Assembly: GCA_023406915.1 (NCBI GenBank)
Contig: JAEXTR010000224.1
Span: 1 to 8,457, forward strand
Direction: 5' to 3'
DNA from: Bacteroidota bacterium
GTDB lineage: Bacteria > Bacteroidota > Ignavibacteria > Ignavibacteriales > Ignavibacteriaceae
DNA length: 8,457 nucleotides
Shown here in pieces: positions 1-7,415 of this stretch (its first letter is position 1; every line of letters starts with the position of its first letter). Position numbers and translations under genes: made by a program. The notes beneath the pieces are model-generated. The model saw only the letters and a program-made list of their open reading frames with translations. It was not told the DNA's origin and searched no databases.

Positions 1-2193
1 AAAACCACCCCGTATAATGACGAAGATGTGAGGGTGATTGAGGACCTGGCATCAATCGTGATGGATGTGGTTGCCCGGAAAAACACTGAAGATGCACTCA
101 GGGCAAGTGAAACCCGCCTCAGAATGGCTATGAGCGCAGCAAGGCAGGGACTATACGATCTAACAATTCACACGGGTGAGGCAAAGGTTTCATCCGAGTA
201 TCCGCTGATGCTTGGCTACGATCCCGATACTTTTTCTGAGAACTACGAGACCTGGAAGGATCGGCTCCATCCTGATGATGCAGACCGCACGCTGAGGCTT
301 TTTTCTGACTACATAGCAGGTACAGTTGAACAATATGACACAGAGTTCAGACAAAGAACGAATTCCGGAAATTATATATGGGTACACTCCGTTGGCAAAA
401 TCGTTCAACGGGATGCTGACGGAAAACCACTCAGGATTCTTGGGATACACACTGATATTACCGAGCGGAAAAGTATCCAACTGGAGTTACTGAAAAAAGA
501 CAAGATGCTTGCAGCTATTATGAAGGCAACTGATGAACTCCTTTCCAATAAAGATTATCGCTCAGCAATCAGTTCTGGTTTACAATTACTTGGTGAGGCA
601 GCTGGTGTCGACCGTGCCTACTTGTTTGAAAACACTATAGATGAGGATGGTAACCCTTTATATGGAAAGATGATTCTCGAGTGGAGTACGGGCGTGGTTC
701 GATCGCACCTGAATGATCCCCAGTTTCAGCCTCTGCACTACTCCGGAATGCCCGAGGAGTTTTCTCACCTAAGAAAGGGTATACCCTACCTGGGAAGCTT
801 TAACGACATTCGGAATGAAACACTCATAAGAATTTTCGAAACAAATCATATCCAGTCTATTCTGATCTTCCCTTTGTTTGTTGGAGAAGTGTTTTGGGGA
901 TTTATAGGGTTTGATGAATGTAAAGAGCCACGAGCATGGACCTCAACAGAAGTATCTCTGATGGATTCATTTTGTAATTCTGTTTCAAAAGCTATTGAAC
1001 GCGCAGATAGTGAGCGATTGATGGAGATTGCAAAAGAGCGTGCCGAACAAATGAGCCGGTTGAAATCAAACTTTCTGGCTAACATGAGTCACGAAATCAG
1101 GACTCCGATGATCGGAATTCTGGGGTACGCTGAACTGATCAGGGAACGGGGAAATGATCCGGTCAGTGCTAGTCAGGCAGCAGTAATCCTTCAGTCTGGT
1201 CATCGCCTGCTTGAAACTCTCAACCTAATTCTTGACCTTAGCCGTATTGAATCGGATAAACTTGAAGTCAACCCGTCAAAAGTAAATGTTTTCAGGATAA
1301 TTGATGAAATCCGTGATCTTTTTGCAGAGGCTGCGTCTAAAAAGGAACTGTTCCTCATCACTGAGTATAATGTATCAGACCTGAATATGATGCTTGATGA
1401 AAGGATGTTCTCTGAGGTACTGACCAACCTGGTAAACAATGCAGTTAAGTACACCAGAAAAGGGGGAATCACCATCAGGGTGAATCTGAACAGTGTGAAA
1501 AAGCATGTTGTGATTTCGGTGGAGGATACTGGTATTGGAATTGCAGTAGCTGATCAGGAGATTATCTGGGATGAGTTCCGTCAGGTCAGCGAAGGCAGAA
1601 GCCGCGCTTTTGAAGGCACAGGTCTTGGTCTGACAATAACAAAGCGATTTGTAGAAAAACTGAATGGTACTATTACCCTTCAAAGCCAGCTGGGCTTGGG
1701 TTCAGAATTTATTGTAACCCTGCCACTGACCAATGAATGTAATTGGAAAGAAAGAAATGATACACAGCAAACAGAGGGAAATGAGGAAGTCATGATCGAA
1801 TCGTATAAACCCGAAAACCCACACAAAGTGCTCATCATTGAAGATGAAGAAACCAGTGCGGATGTGATGCAGCTCTTCCTGAGCGAGGTTGCTATCTGCA
1901 CCCATTGCTATGACGGTAAAACAGGGATTGAAACAGCAAAAAATGGTTCATTTGACGCTGTGCTTCTTGACATTAATCTCGGTTCCGGTAACTCTGGCCT
2001 AACACTGCTTCCTGCTCTCAGGGCAATCCCGGGCTTCGATACCGTGCCGGTTATTGCCGTCACTGCCTATGCGATGGTTGGGGACAGAGAGGAGTTTCTG
2101 CGTGCCGGATGTGATGGCTATGTTTCAAAACCATTCTCTAAAAATGAACTGCTTACCGCACTGATTAAAGGATTGAGAGCATATCAGCATTAG
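1..2193 (+). CDS. Hybrid sensor histidine kinase (GAF-PAS-GAF-HisKA-HATPase-REC), 5' end missing
   Basis: Predicted signalling kinase that autophosphorylates on histidine and passes the phosphate to its own receiver domain. The frame is open to base 1, and the first codons read like the tail of a GAF domain (PYNDEDVRVIEDLA...), so GTG at 28 is unlikely to be the true start and the gene begins outside the window. Counting residues from that GTG: PAS about 25-148 (ends HTDITERK), GAF about 165-325 (RAYLFEN, FWGFIGFDE), HisKA with H-box NMSHEIRTP and phospho-acceptor His355, N-box NNAVKY 470-475, G1 DTGIG 500-504, G2 GTGLGL 530-535, and REC about 599-718 with acidic pair E605/D606, phospho-acceptor Asp648, Thr679 and Lys701. 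All catalytic residues are present. No membrane segment is seen in the visible part, so this portion is probably cytoplasmic. The stop is TAG at 2191. It is a paralog of the kinase at 4912-6909. The signal sensed is unknown. Confidence 0.95.
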   Translation, partial: KTTPYNDEDVRVIEDLASIVMDVVARKNTEDALRASETRLRMAMSAARQGLYDLTIHTGEAKVSSEYPLMLGYDPDTFSENYETWKDRLHPDDADRTLRLFSDYIAGTVEQYDTEFRQRTNSGNYIWVHSVGKIVQRDADGKPLRILGIHTDITERKSIQLELLKKDKMLAAIMKATDELLSNKDYRSAISSGLQLLGEAAGVDRAYLFENTIDEDGNPLYGKMILEWSTGVVRSHLNDPQFQPLHYSGMPEEFSHLRKGIPYLGSFNDIRNETLIRIFETNHIQSILIFPLFVGEVFWGFIGFDECKEPRAWTSTEVSLMDSFCNSVSKAIERADSERLMEIAKERAEQMSRLKSNFLANMSHEIRTPMIGILGYAELIRERGNDPVSASQAAVILQSGHRLLETLNLILDLSRIESDKLEVNPSKVNVFRIIDEIRDLFAEAASKKELFLITEYNVSDLNMMLDERMFSEVLTNLVNNAVKYTRKGGITIRVNLNSVKKHVVISVEDTGIGIAVADQEIIWDEFRQVSEGRSRAFEGTGLGLTITKRFVEKLNGTITLQSQLGLGSEFIVTLPLTNECNWKERNDTQQTEGNEEVMIESYKPENPHKVLIIEDEETSADVMQLFLSEVAICTHCYDGKTGIETAKNGSFDAVLLDINLGSGNSGLTLLPALRAIPGFDTVPVIAVTAYAMVGDREEFLRAGCDGYVSKPFSKNELLTALIKGLRAYQH

Positions 2194-2225
2194 CGCCTTG
2201 GGTAATCTAATGTGAAATTATTTTA

Positions 2226-2258
2226 GAAAAAGCCGGAGTGATTAGCATCGCCCCGGCT
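2226..2258 (-). terminator. Rho-independent terminator between convergent genes, best oriented for the minus-strand propeller gene
   Basis: The hairpin spans 2231-2258. Its arms AGCCGG/CCGGCT continue past one A-C mismatch into five further pairs (one of them a T-G wobble), closing on a 4-nt loop TAGC. Read on the minus strand it is followed by TTTTT (complement of 2227-2231) and then an A/T-rich run, the layout of an intrinsic terminator. It lies just past the stop of the minus-strand gene. On the plus strand the following bases (GGAATTTGTTATG) are only weakly T-rich, so termination of the kinase gene ending at 2193 is possible but less sure. Confidence 0.75.
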
Positions 2259-2281
2259 GGAATTTGTTATGTGCGAAAGAA

Positions 2282-4528
2282 TTACTTGAGAAAAATCATT
2301 TTCCGGCTCAAGCTTTTGCCACCGGTGGAGAGGATATAGAAATAAACTCCTGAGCTGAGACCACTTATCTCTGAGGGAGAGAAGGAAACTGCATGGTCTC
2401 CGGCTTCATGGAATTTGTTAACAAGGGTTGCAACTTCACTGCCAAGTGTATTGAAAACTTTGATTGAAACAAGATTATCCATCGACACACTATATTTAAT
2501 GGTTGTAGAAGGGTTGAAAGGGTTTGGAAAGTTCTGATGAAGAGTAAAGGATTTGGGAACTGCGATCTCGTGTGCAAGTCCAACAGGTGTAAAAAGCCCG
2601 GGTCTTTTAAATACGAATGAATTGCCTCCTACGGCAAAAACCGTGATCGGATTGCTTCCCGGAACACTTCCCAATGGTACTGCCAGGTCATGAATCCCAA
2701 GGCTGGCAGCTGATGCAGCTCCACCGGTGTATTCCTGGGTCCATGTTGTTCCACCATTCGTAGTGTGAAGAGTCAGACCGTAGGTGCCACCGATTATTGC
2801 CGTATTATCGTCAAATGCTACTATTGATGTAAAACCTATCTGATTGTTGACCGGCACCGGTATCAAAGACCATGTTGCTCCACCATCAATCGTTTTATAG
2901 ACTCTGCCGAAGGCTCCAACACACCATGCCACATTCGCACTTAGAGCATGAATATCGAGCAGGAGTCCGTTAAAATTATCAGGTAAAGACTGTTGCAACC
3001 ATGTCAATCCACCATCGGTGGTTTTATACGGCTTATTTGAGCTGATCACCCATCCGGTATTCCCATCAAACATTGAAATATCATAAAGTGCGTGGTCGGC
3101 GGGGGAAGGTGATTGGCTGATCTGGTAAGTAGCCCAGGTTACGCCCCCATCCGTTGATTTGTGAACAGTTCCGTTAACAGTACCGGTGTTATTGACGGTA
3201 AACACGGTATTCAAATCAGTTGCATCAATGGCATAAAAATAATCGGTGGGGAGCAGACCAATATTACTACACGGTATCCAGTTGAATCCACCATCAGTGG
3301 TCTTATGGACCTGAGCATCAGAGCCGGAAAGATAACCAACCAGGGGCGACGCCATGTCGAGACCTCTGAAGATTCCAGGGGTGGTCACATTGCCTGATGT
3401 CCAATCTGTACCCCCATTGGTCGAGATCATGACCTGGTCATTTAAACCAGCGCTGGATGGGGCTCCAACGACGATCACTTTTGCGCCGGCCTGATCAGAC
3501 CATACATTAAAATTGGTACCTGATTTTCTCAGCCTGGTATGGCATACAGGTTGACTCGTTGATCCAAACTTTGAATTTACAAGCCCCCAGTTTCCGACCG
3601 TTACGAAGTCACCATTCGACAGGAAATCGGTAGCATAGTAAGTTGAACTCACCGGCTGAAGATCCAGGAAACCAACGAGGGAGAACGATGTCCCCTGGTT
3701 CGAGGTAGCATAGATAAAATCTGAATTACCGGTGAAGTATATGTAGCTGCCCACCAAATCGATATCGTGGAATGATGTTGTGGACGGTGCGCCAGGGTTC
3801 AGTACGGTCCAGGTTGTGCCACCATCAGCTGTTTTTATAATAGTCCCCCCGGATCCTGCGCAAAACCCAACTGTAGGAGAAACAAAATACATTTTATGGA
3901 GAGCAGCGATTGCCCCCGTGCTGATGACTGTCCAGGTTGTACCACCATCAGTTGAACGGAATATATCTCCAAAGTTAGCGGTGGCAAGAATAGTGTTACC
4001 CCAGCTTACTATATCATAGAATGATCCGGATGAGATGCTGGAGTTGAGCACCCAGGTTAAGCCTCCATCGGTGGTTTTGGCGAGGGAACCCGATGAACCG
4101 ACAACATAACCAATCAAAGGAGTTTCAAAATATATCTGGCGCAGGATGACCGCATCGGGGATTGTTGTGGTGACGGGATTCCAGGTTTGCCCAGCATCTG
4201 TGGTTGACATGATCCCCCCTTGTCCGACTGCCAAACCATTATTCAGATCAAAAAAATGTGCATCCAACAAATCAAGTGAATATCCGTCAGAGTTGATTCT
4301 TCCTGCTTTATTGTGGAAATACCAGTTTGATCCTCCATCACTTGTTTTCATGAATGTGCCCCCATGACCTATCATGTACCAGTTATTGGCATCCCACATT
4401 TTTACGAACCGTAAAGGATTGCCCTGAGGTGTACCGTGCAACCACTGCCAGTTTGCATTCTGCTGCGCTTGAAGAGTAACCATTCCTATGATCATAGTCA
4501 TAGTCAGAAGACGGGAAAGACTTCTCAT
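2282..4528 (-). CDS. Secreted BNR/YCF48-like beta-propeller protein with T9SS type A sorting domain
   Basis: Predicted exported repeat protein of 748 residues. Residues 1 to about 21 form a signal peptide (basic MRSLSR, hydrophobic core, likely cut after LQA). Residues about 55-600 carry some 12 copies of a (K/S)(T/S)TDGGxTW motif every 40-50 residues, as in BNR/sialidase-type and YCF48-like propellers. Residues 660-748 are a type IX secretion C-terminal sorting domain, with QNFPNPFNPS, VFNTLGSEVATLV, SSGVYFY and a final KMIFLK. Known family behaviour: Sec export, then T9SS passage across the outer membrane, with the C-terminal domain usually removed. The ATG at 4528 is chosen over an in-frame TTG at 4540 because GAGG lies 6 nt before it. 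A terminator follows the stop. No enzymatic residues are recognised. YCF48-type names in databases do not imply a photosystem role here; ligand binding or surface display is inference. Confidence 0.92.
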   Translation of the reverse strand: MRSLSRLLTMTMIIGMVTLQAQQNANWQWLHGTPQGNPLRFVKMWDANNWYMIGHGGTFMKTSDGGSNWYFHNKAGRINSDGYSLDLLDAHFFDLNNGLAVGQGGIMSTTDAGQTWNPVTTTIPDAVILRQIYFETPLIGYVVGSSGSLAKTTDGGLTWVLNSSISSGSFYDIVSWGNTILATANFGDIFRSTDGGTTWTVISTGAIAALHKMYFVSPTVGFCAGSGGTIIKTADGGTTWTVLNPGAPSTTSFHDIDLVGSYIYFTGNSDFIYATSNQGTSFSLVGFLDLQPVSSTYYATDFLSNGDFVTVGNWGLVNSKFGSTSQPVCHTRLRKSGTNFNVWSDQAGAKVIVVGAPSSAGLNDQVMISTNGGTDWTSGNVTTPGIFRGLDMASPLVGYLSGSDAQVHKTTDGGFNWIPCSNIGLLPTDYFYAIDATDLNTVFTVNNTGTVNGTVHKSTDGGVTWATYQISQSPSPADHALYDISMFDGNTGWVISSNKPYKTTDGGLTWLQQSLPDNFNGLLLDIHALSANVAWCVGAFGRVYKTIDGGATWSLIPVPVNNQIGFTSIVAFDDNTAIIGGTYGLTLHTTNGGTTWTQEYTGGAASAASLGIHDLAVPLGSVPGSNPITVFAVGGNSFVFKRPGLFTPVGLAHEIAVPKSFTLHQNFPNPFNPSTTIKYSVSMDNLVSIKVFNTLGSEVATLVNKFHEAGDHAVSFSPSEISGLSSGVYFYILSTGGKSLSRKMIFLK
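2741..4348 (-). repeat. Array of about 12 BNR/propeller motif repeats within the secreted protein gene
   Basis: Motif copies lie at protein residues 61-69, 108-116, 151-159, 191-199, 232-240, 274-282 (degenerate, ATSNQGTSF), 369-376, 409-417, 457-465, 502-510, 545-553 and 588-596. On the plus strand they appear as recurrent CCACCATC-type stretches (complement of GATGGTGG, coding DGG). Spacing is a steady 40-50 residues except for a gap of 87 residues between the sixth and seventh copies, where one blade seems to have lost its motif. About 13 blade-sized units suggests two propellers rather than one; that is inference. Confidence 0.8.
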
Positions 4529-4911
4529 TTGTTGCCTCAATTTTAGATTTATGTGTTTATAGTAACGGATGAAAGATATTCTAAAATATTCAGTAATCCT
4601 ACATAAATAAGTAGAATTTCTCTATTTGTTTTTGGATGCTTTTGCTGCTCTATAAGCGTAGAAAGCCCTTGAAAACAAGTGGTTTTCCTGTTCAATAGTT
4701 ATAGAACGGTATTGATAGTAGAATTTATCCAAATCCTGATCAAATCGGAAGGACAACGGGTGCCTGTGATGGCTCGTGTAATTCAGTTGGTGGTTCTAAT
4801 TTGTGATGATTCTTCAGGAGTTTTTTATGAAGTGAGATACGTCTGAGATAGTTTATATAATGAAGATTGTTCCCGACGGAGTACTCTTGCAGAGCTTAAT
4901 AGGTGAAAGAA
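4529..4911. other. 383-nt intergenic region between two minus-strand genes, no gene seen
   Basis: This A/T-rich gap lies between the stop of the REC-less kinase and the start of the propeller gene. I see no credible coding sequence: an ATG at 4827 with AGGAG before it reads only two codons before TGA. No strong intrinsic terminator follows the kinase stop. There is a small dyad, GAAAAC-AAGTG-GTTTTC, at 4671-4687, flanked by TTGAA (4669-4673) and TTCAA (4691-4695). It has no T-run and could be an operator or chance. A weak promoter-like pair on the minus strand overlaps it (TTGTTT 4678-4673, TATAGA 4654-4649, 18-nt spacing). The region presumably holds the propeller gene's promoter and leader. 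Confidence 0.6.
4535..4538 (-). promoter_or_regulatory. Shine-Dalgarno site that decides the start of the propeller gene
   Basis: On the minus strand GAGG is followed by the 6-nt spacer CAACAA and then ATG at 4528. The alternative TTG at 4540 overlaps this site and has only A/T-rich sequence before it, so the ATG is favoured. Confidence 0.7.
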
Positions 4912-6909
4912 TCAATCGTTACTTGGAAACAGCATCGTAAACGTGCTGCCCTTGCCCGGCTCACTATCAACCGTGATGGTGCCGCCAATCTTTTCCATGT
5001 AACGTCTGGTGATCGTCAGACCGAGTCCGGTTCCTTCATAATTTCTGCTGAGTCCCTCACTTACCTGGCGGAACTCCTCAAATATCTTCTCCTGATCCTC
5101 TTTACGGATACCGATGCCAGTATCCTGTACCTGTATCATGATACCATGAGAATGTAATCCGCAGCCTATAGATACTTCTCCGGCGTTGGTGTACAGAATC
5201 GCGTTTTTCAGCAAGTTCTCCAGGATTACCGTCAGGAGGTTTTTATCTGTTCGAAGTGTCAAGTCTTGATTCTCACACCAGACACGCAGCCTTAGACCTT
5301 TTGCTTCTGTCTGCTGTAAGTATCGTTCTGCAAGATCACGGATAAAGGTGCTCAGGGTAATCTCCTCACTGATCATCTGAATATTTCCCGATTCAAGATT
5401 AGAAAGTTCAAGAATCAGATTCAATGTATTCAGCAGCCGTCTGCCTGTCCGGTAGATACCTGATGCATTCTCTTTGTCTTCCTCATCAGCAAGGGTATCC
5501 TGCATAATCTCAGCATAACCCAGTATACCGATCAGCGGTGTTCTCAACTCATGGCTCATATTTGCCAGAAAACTTGACTTCAGCCGGTTCATTTCCTCAG
5601 CTTTCTCCTTGGCGGCCAGCAGTTCCAGTTCAAAACATTTCCGCTCGGTGATATCGCTAAACACTCCCATGATGCCAATGGTTTTTCTAAACCTGTTCTT
5701 CCAGGGATACGCGCGGTCACTGATCCATTTTTGTCTTCCACTTTTTGTGGTTATCAGATAATCTGCGGTATACTGATGCGGGATATTCTCAGCATAATTC
5801 TGGATAAAGGCAGCTTCGTCAACTGCAACGCCATTTTGTTCGATAACTGAGATTATACTTCGCAGATTAAATTCTTCCGGCCTATAGCCAGTCAGTTGTT
5901 CCACATTTGGATGAATAAAATCATATTCCATGGTATCAAATGCGATCCGGTAAAACACGTCACCCGATGCATCAGTGATCACTCTGAAGCGTTCTTCGCT
6001 TTCGGTGAGCGCCTGTTCTATCTTTGTGTTAACAAGGGTATGGGCAATCACATCTCCGGTCACCCCGAGCATATAGGTGTACTCATCACTCCATTGCATA
6101 GAGCGCTTGACTGCATCGAACCCAATAAAGCCAATCAGTTTCCCCTCGTTAATCAGAGGCAAAGCCAGCGCTGATTTTATCCCCTGCGGTTCAAGAATTT
6201 CACGCTCAATCTGAGCAGCTGCAGGCAGGGCAGAGACTTTCGGGATGTTGACTGGTTCGTATCTATGCAGTTTCTCCATCCACCAGGGGAACAATCCCGT
6301 GGGAATGTTCTTGAGATTGTCGATTTGAGGTTCTATTCCATAGGAGCACCATTCATAGACATTATCCATCAGGTCTCCGTCACCCCTGAGCAAAAAGATA
6401 TATACTCTGTCAATCCCCATAAACTCACCGAGCATTCTCAGTGCGTTTTGCATCTTTAAATCAAGCCGGGATTTGTTTACAAAACTTGAGGAGATAGTGC
6501 TGAGGATAAATTCAAAATTGATGCGCTGCTGTAGTTCAGCTTTTGCTGCTTCCTTGATAGTGTCAATATCATCCAACAGGGTATTGATATTACCGCTGCC
6601 GGATCTGTAAGTGGTGACCTTGTACCATCGGTTGGTGATAGTGGAAAAATACTCTATGGTTTTCGGGGCACCGGATCCTGAGAGAGCCGCATAAAGTACC
6701 GGACGCAGTTTTGAATCCCTGAGCTTCTTCAATAATTCTGAAGTTTTTGCCCCCAAAAGCAGTTCTTCGGTAAGTCCAGTAATTTCACAATAACGTGCAT
6801 TTACCGATACGATTCTCGTATCAGTGGGTGAGCCATGATCATCATGTATGATTTCGCGGGCTAAAAAACCAAATCCGGATTCTTCAAATATGTGGTGGAT
6901 GTCAGAAAT
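4912..6909 (-). CDS. PAS-GAF-PAS sensor histidine kinase without receiver domain; start codon uncertain
   Basis: Predicted histidine kinase of about 665 residues. Numbered from an ATT codon at 6909: PAS about 5-115 (FEESGFGFLAREI, VNARYCEITGLTEELL), GAF about 131-297 (FMGIDRVYIF, KLIGFIGFD), PAS about 303-425 (ends DITERK), HisKA with H-box NMSHELRTP and His453, N-box ENLLKNA 564-570, G1 DTGIG 596-600, G2 GTGLGL 626-631, stop TGA at 4914-4912. No membrane segment or signal peptide is visible, so it is probably cytoplasmic. The N-box reads NAILYT where NA(I/V)KY is usual. The first ordinary in-frame start, TTG at 6756, would remove about half of the first PAS domain. Upstream the frame stays open to a TAA at 6924-6922 without any ATG, GTG or TTG. 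ATT at 6909 has GGAG 7 nt before it. A frameshift joining ATG at 6922 is the alternative. No partner response regulator is adjacent; the target is unknown. Confidence 0.9.
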   Translation of the reverse strand: MSDIHHIFEESGFGFLAREIIHDDHGSPTDTRIVSVNARYCEITGLTEELLLGAKTSELLKKLRDSKLRPVLYAALSGSGAPKTIEYFSTITNRWYKVTTYRSGSGNINTLLDDIDTIKEAAKAELQQRINFEFILSTISSSFVNKSRLDLKMQNALRMLGEFMGIDRVYIFLLRGDGDLMDNVYEWCSYGIEPQIDNLKNIPTGLFPWWMEKLHRYEPVNIPKVSALPAAAQIEREILEPQGIKSALALPLINEGKLIGFIGFDAVKRSMQWSDEYTYMLGVTGDVIAHTLVNTKIEQALTESEERFRVITDASGDVFYRIAFDTMEYDFIHPNVEQLTGYRPEEFNLRSIISVIEQNGVAVDEAAFIQNYAENIPHQYTADYLITTKSGRQKWISDRAYPWKNRFRKTIGIMGVFSDITERKCFELELLAAKEKAEEMNRLKSSFLANMSHELRTPLIGILGYAEIMQDTLADEEDKENASGIYRTGRRLLNTLNLILELSNLESGNIQMISEEITLSTFIRDLAERYLQQTEAKGLRLRVWCENQDLTLRTDKNLLTVILENLLKNAILYTNAGEVSIGCGLHSHGIMIQVQDTGIGIRKEDQEKIFEEFRQVSEGLSRNYEGTGLGLTITRRYMEKIGGTITVDSEPGKGSTFTMLFPSND

Positions 6910-6916
6910 ACAACTT

Positions 6917-6920
6917 CTCC
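6917..6920 (-). promoter_or_regulatory. Candidate Shine-Dalgarno site for a non-canonical ATT start of the REC-less kinase
   Basis: On the minus strand GGAG is followed by the 7-nt spacer AAGTTGT and then ATT at 6909-6907, in frame with the PAS domain. The spacing suits initiation. The GGAG also forms part of ATGGAG at 6922, so it may simply be coding sequence of a frameshifted N-terminus. Confidence 0.35.
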
Positions 6921-7086
6921 ATTAAAACAACATATTATCGAATAAAGGGTAGAATGTTTTTAGTGCCCGGATAAACTTTGTTACAGGGGGTTCTTGATCC
7001 CCATCACCGCTGCTTCTTTTGGAACTCTCTCAATGACCCATTGTGTTAATCCTTTATTCTCCTTAACTTACCAAGAAAAAGAAAAT

Positions 7087-7090
7087 GAGG
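7087..7090 (+). promoter_or_regulatory. Shine-Dalgarno site that decides the zinc-ribbon gene start
   Basis: GAGG followed by the 5-nt spacer TTGCT and ATG at 7096. It supports the short form of the protein over the upstream in-frame TTG at 6994. Confidence 0.65.
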
Positions 7091-7095
7091 TTGCT

Positions 7096-7404
7096 ATGTT
7101 ATGCCCAGTATGTAAAACTGATTTATTGATGACCGACCGTCAGGGGGTCGAAATTGATTACTGCCCTAAATGCCGCGGTGTATGGCTTGACCGTGGTGAA
7201 CTGGATAAAATCATAGAGCGTTCAGGCGTTGAATCTGGACCTTCCTATGAGCAGCAGGCGCCACCACCACCTCCTCCTCAGCAGCAGCAGTACCGTGAAC
7301 CATACCGAAAGGATGATGGTTACTATCGGGATGAATACAAAGACAGCGACTATTACAAAAAGAAAAAGAGAAAAGACTTCTTCTCTGATCTCTTCGATTT
7401 TTAA
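7096..7404 (+). CDS. Small TFIIB-type zinc-ribbon protein (zf-TFIIB family)
   Basis: Protein of 102 residues. A zinc ribbon occupies residues 1-42: Cys3 and Cys6 (CPVC) pair with Cys23 and Cys26 (CPKC), followed by RGVWLDRGELDKI, the signature of the zf-TFIIB domain family. Known proteins of this family are mostly uncharacterised; nucleic-acid or protein binding is assumed from the fold. A low-complexity linker (QQA, six Pro, four Gln, residues 53-65) leads to a Tyr-, Asp- and Lys-rich stretch and a basic-aromatic tail, KKKKRKDFFSDLFDF. The ATG at 7096 is chosen because GAGG lies 5 nt before it and the next residues begin the ribbon; an upstream in-frame TTG at 6994 would add 34 residues without domain character. 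The gene is monocistronic, diverging from the kinase at 4912-6909 and ending in a strong terminator. Confidence 0.9.
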   Translation: MLCPVCKTDLLMTDRQGVEIDYCPKCRGVWLDRGELDKIIERSGVESGPSYEQQAPPPPPPQQQQYREPYRKDDGYYRDEYKDSDYYKKKKRKDFFSDLFDF

Positions 7405-7415
7405 TCCCCGAGGCT

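Noticed and set aside
2741..4348. Recurrent CCACCATC stretches as a CRISPR array or non-coding direct repeats
   Set aside because: Repeats are imperfect, in phase with codons, and encode the DGG motifs of the propeller protein; no constant repeat-spacer structure.
4538..4540. TTG at 4540 as the start of the propeller gene (four extra residues)
   Set aside because: It overlaps the GAGG site that serves ATG 4528 and has no SD of its own.
4671..4687. Dyad GAAAAC-AAGTG-GTTTTC as a terminator of the REC-less kinase
   Set aside because: Six A/T-rich base pairs, no following T-run in the minus direction, and more than 220 nt beyond the stop.
4903..5157. 84-codon plus-strand open frame at the end of the REC-less kinase gene
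   Set aside because: It is almost wholly antisense to the well-supported HATPase domain and its protein resembles nothing I recognise.
6902..6907. TTC-TGA-C as a prfB-type programmed +1 frameshift site
   Set aside because: It shares UGA-C with prfB, but a Phe tRNA moving from UUC to UCU would pair badly, and the GGAG is 9 nt from the slip codon rather than the short distance that stimulates prfB. Kept only as one alternative within the start-codon finding.
6986..7002. GGGGG/CCCC inverted repeat in the divergent intergenic region as a regulatory hairpin
   Set aside because: Only four to five pairs with a loop of about 8 nt; too weak to separate from chance.
6994..7095. Upstream in-frame TTG at 6994 as start of the zinc-ribbon gene
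   Set aside because: The added 34 residues have no domain character, and GAGG sits directly before ATG 7096.
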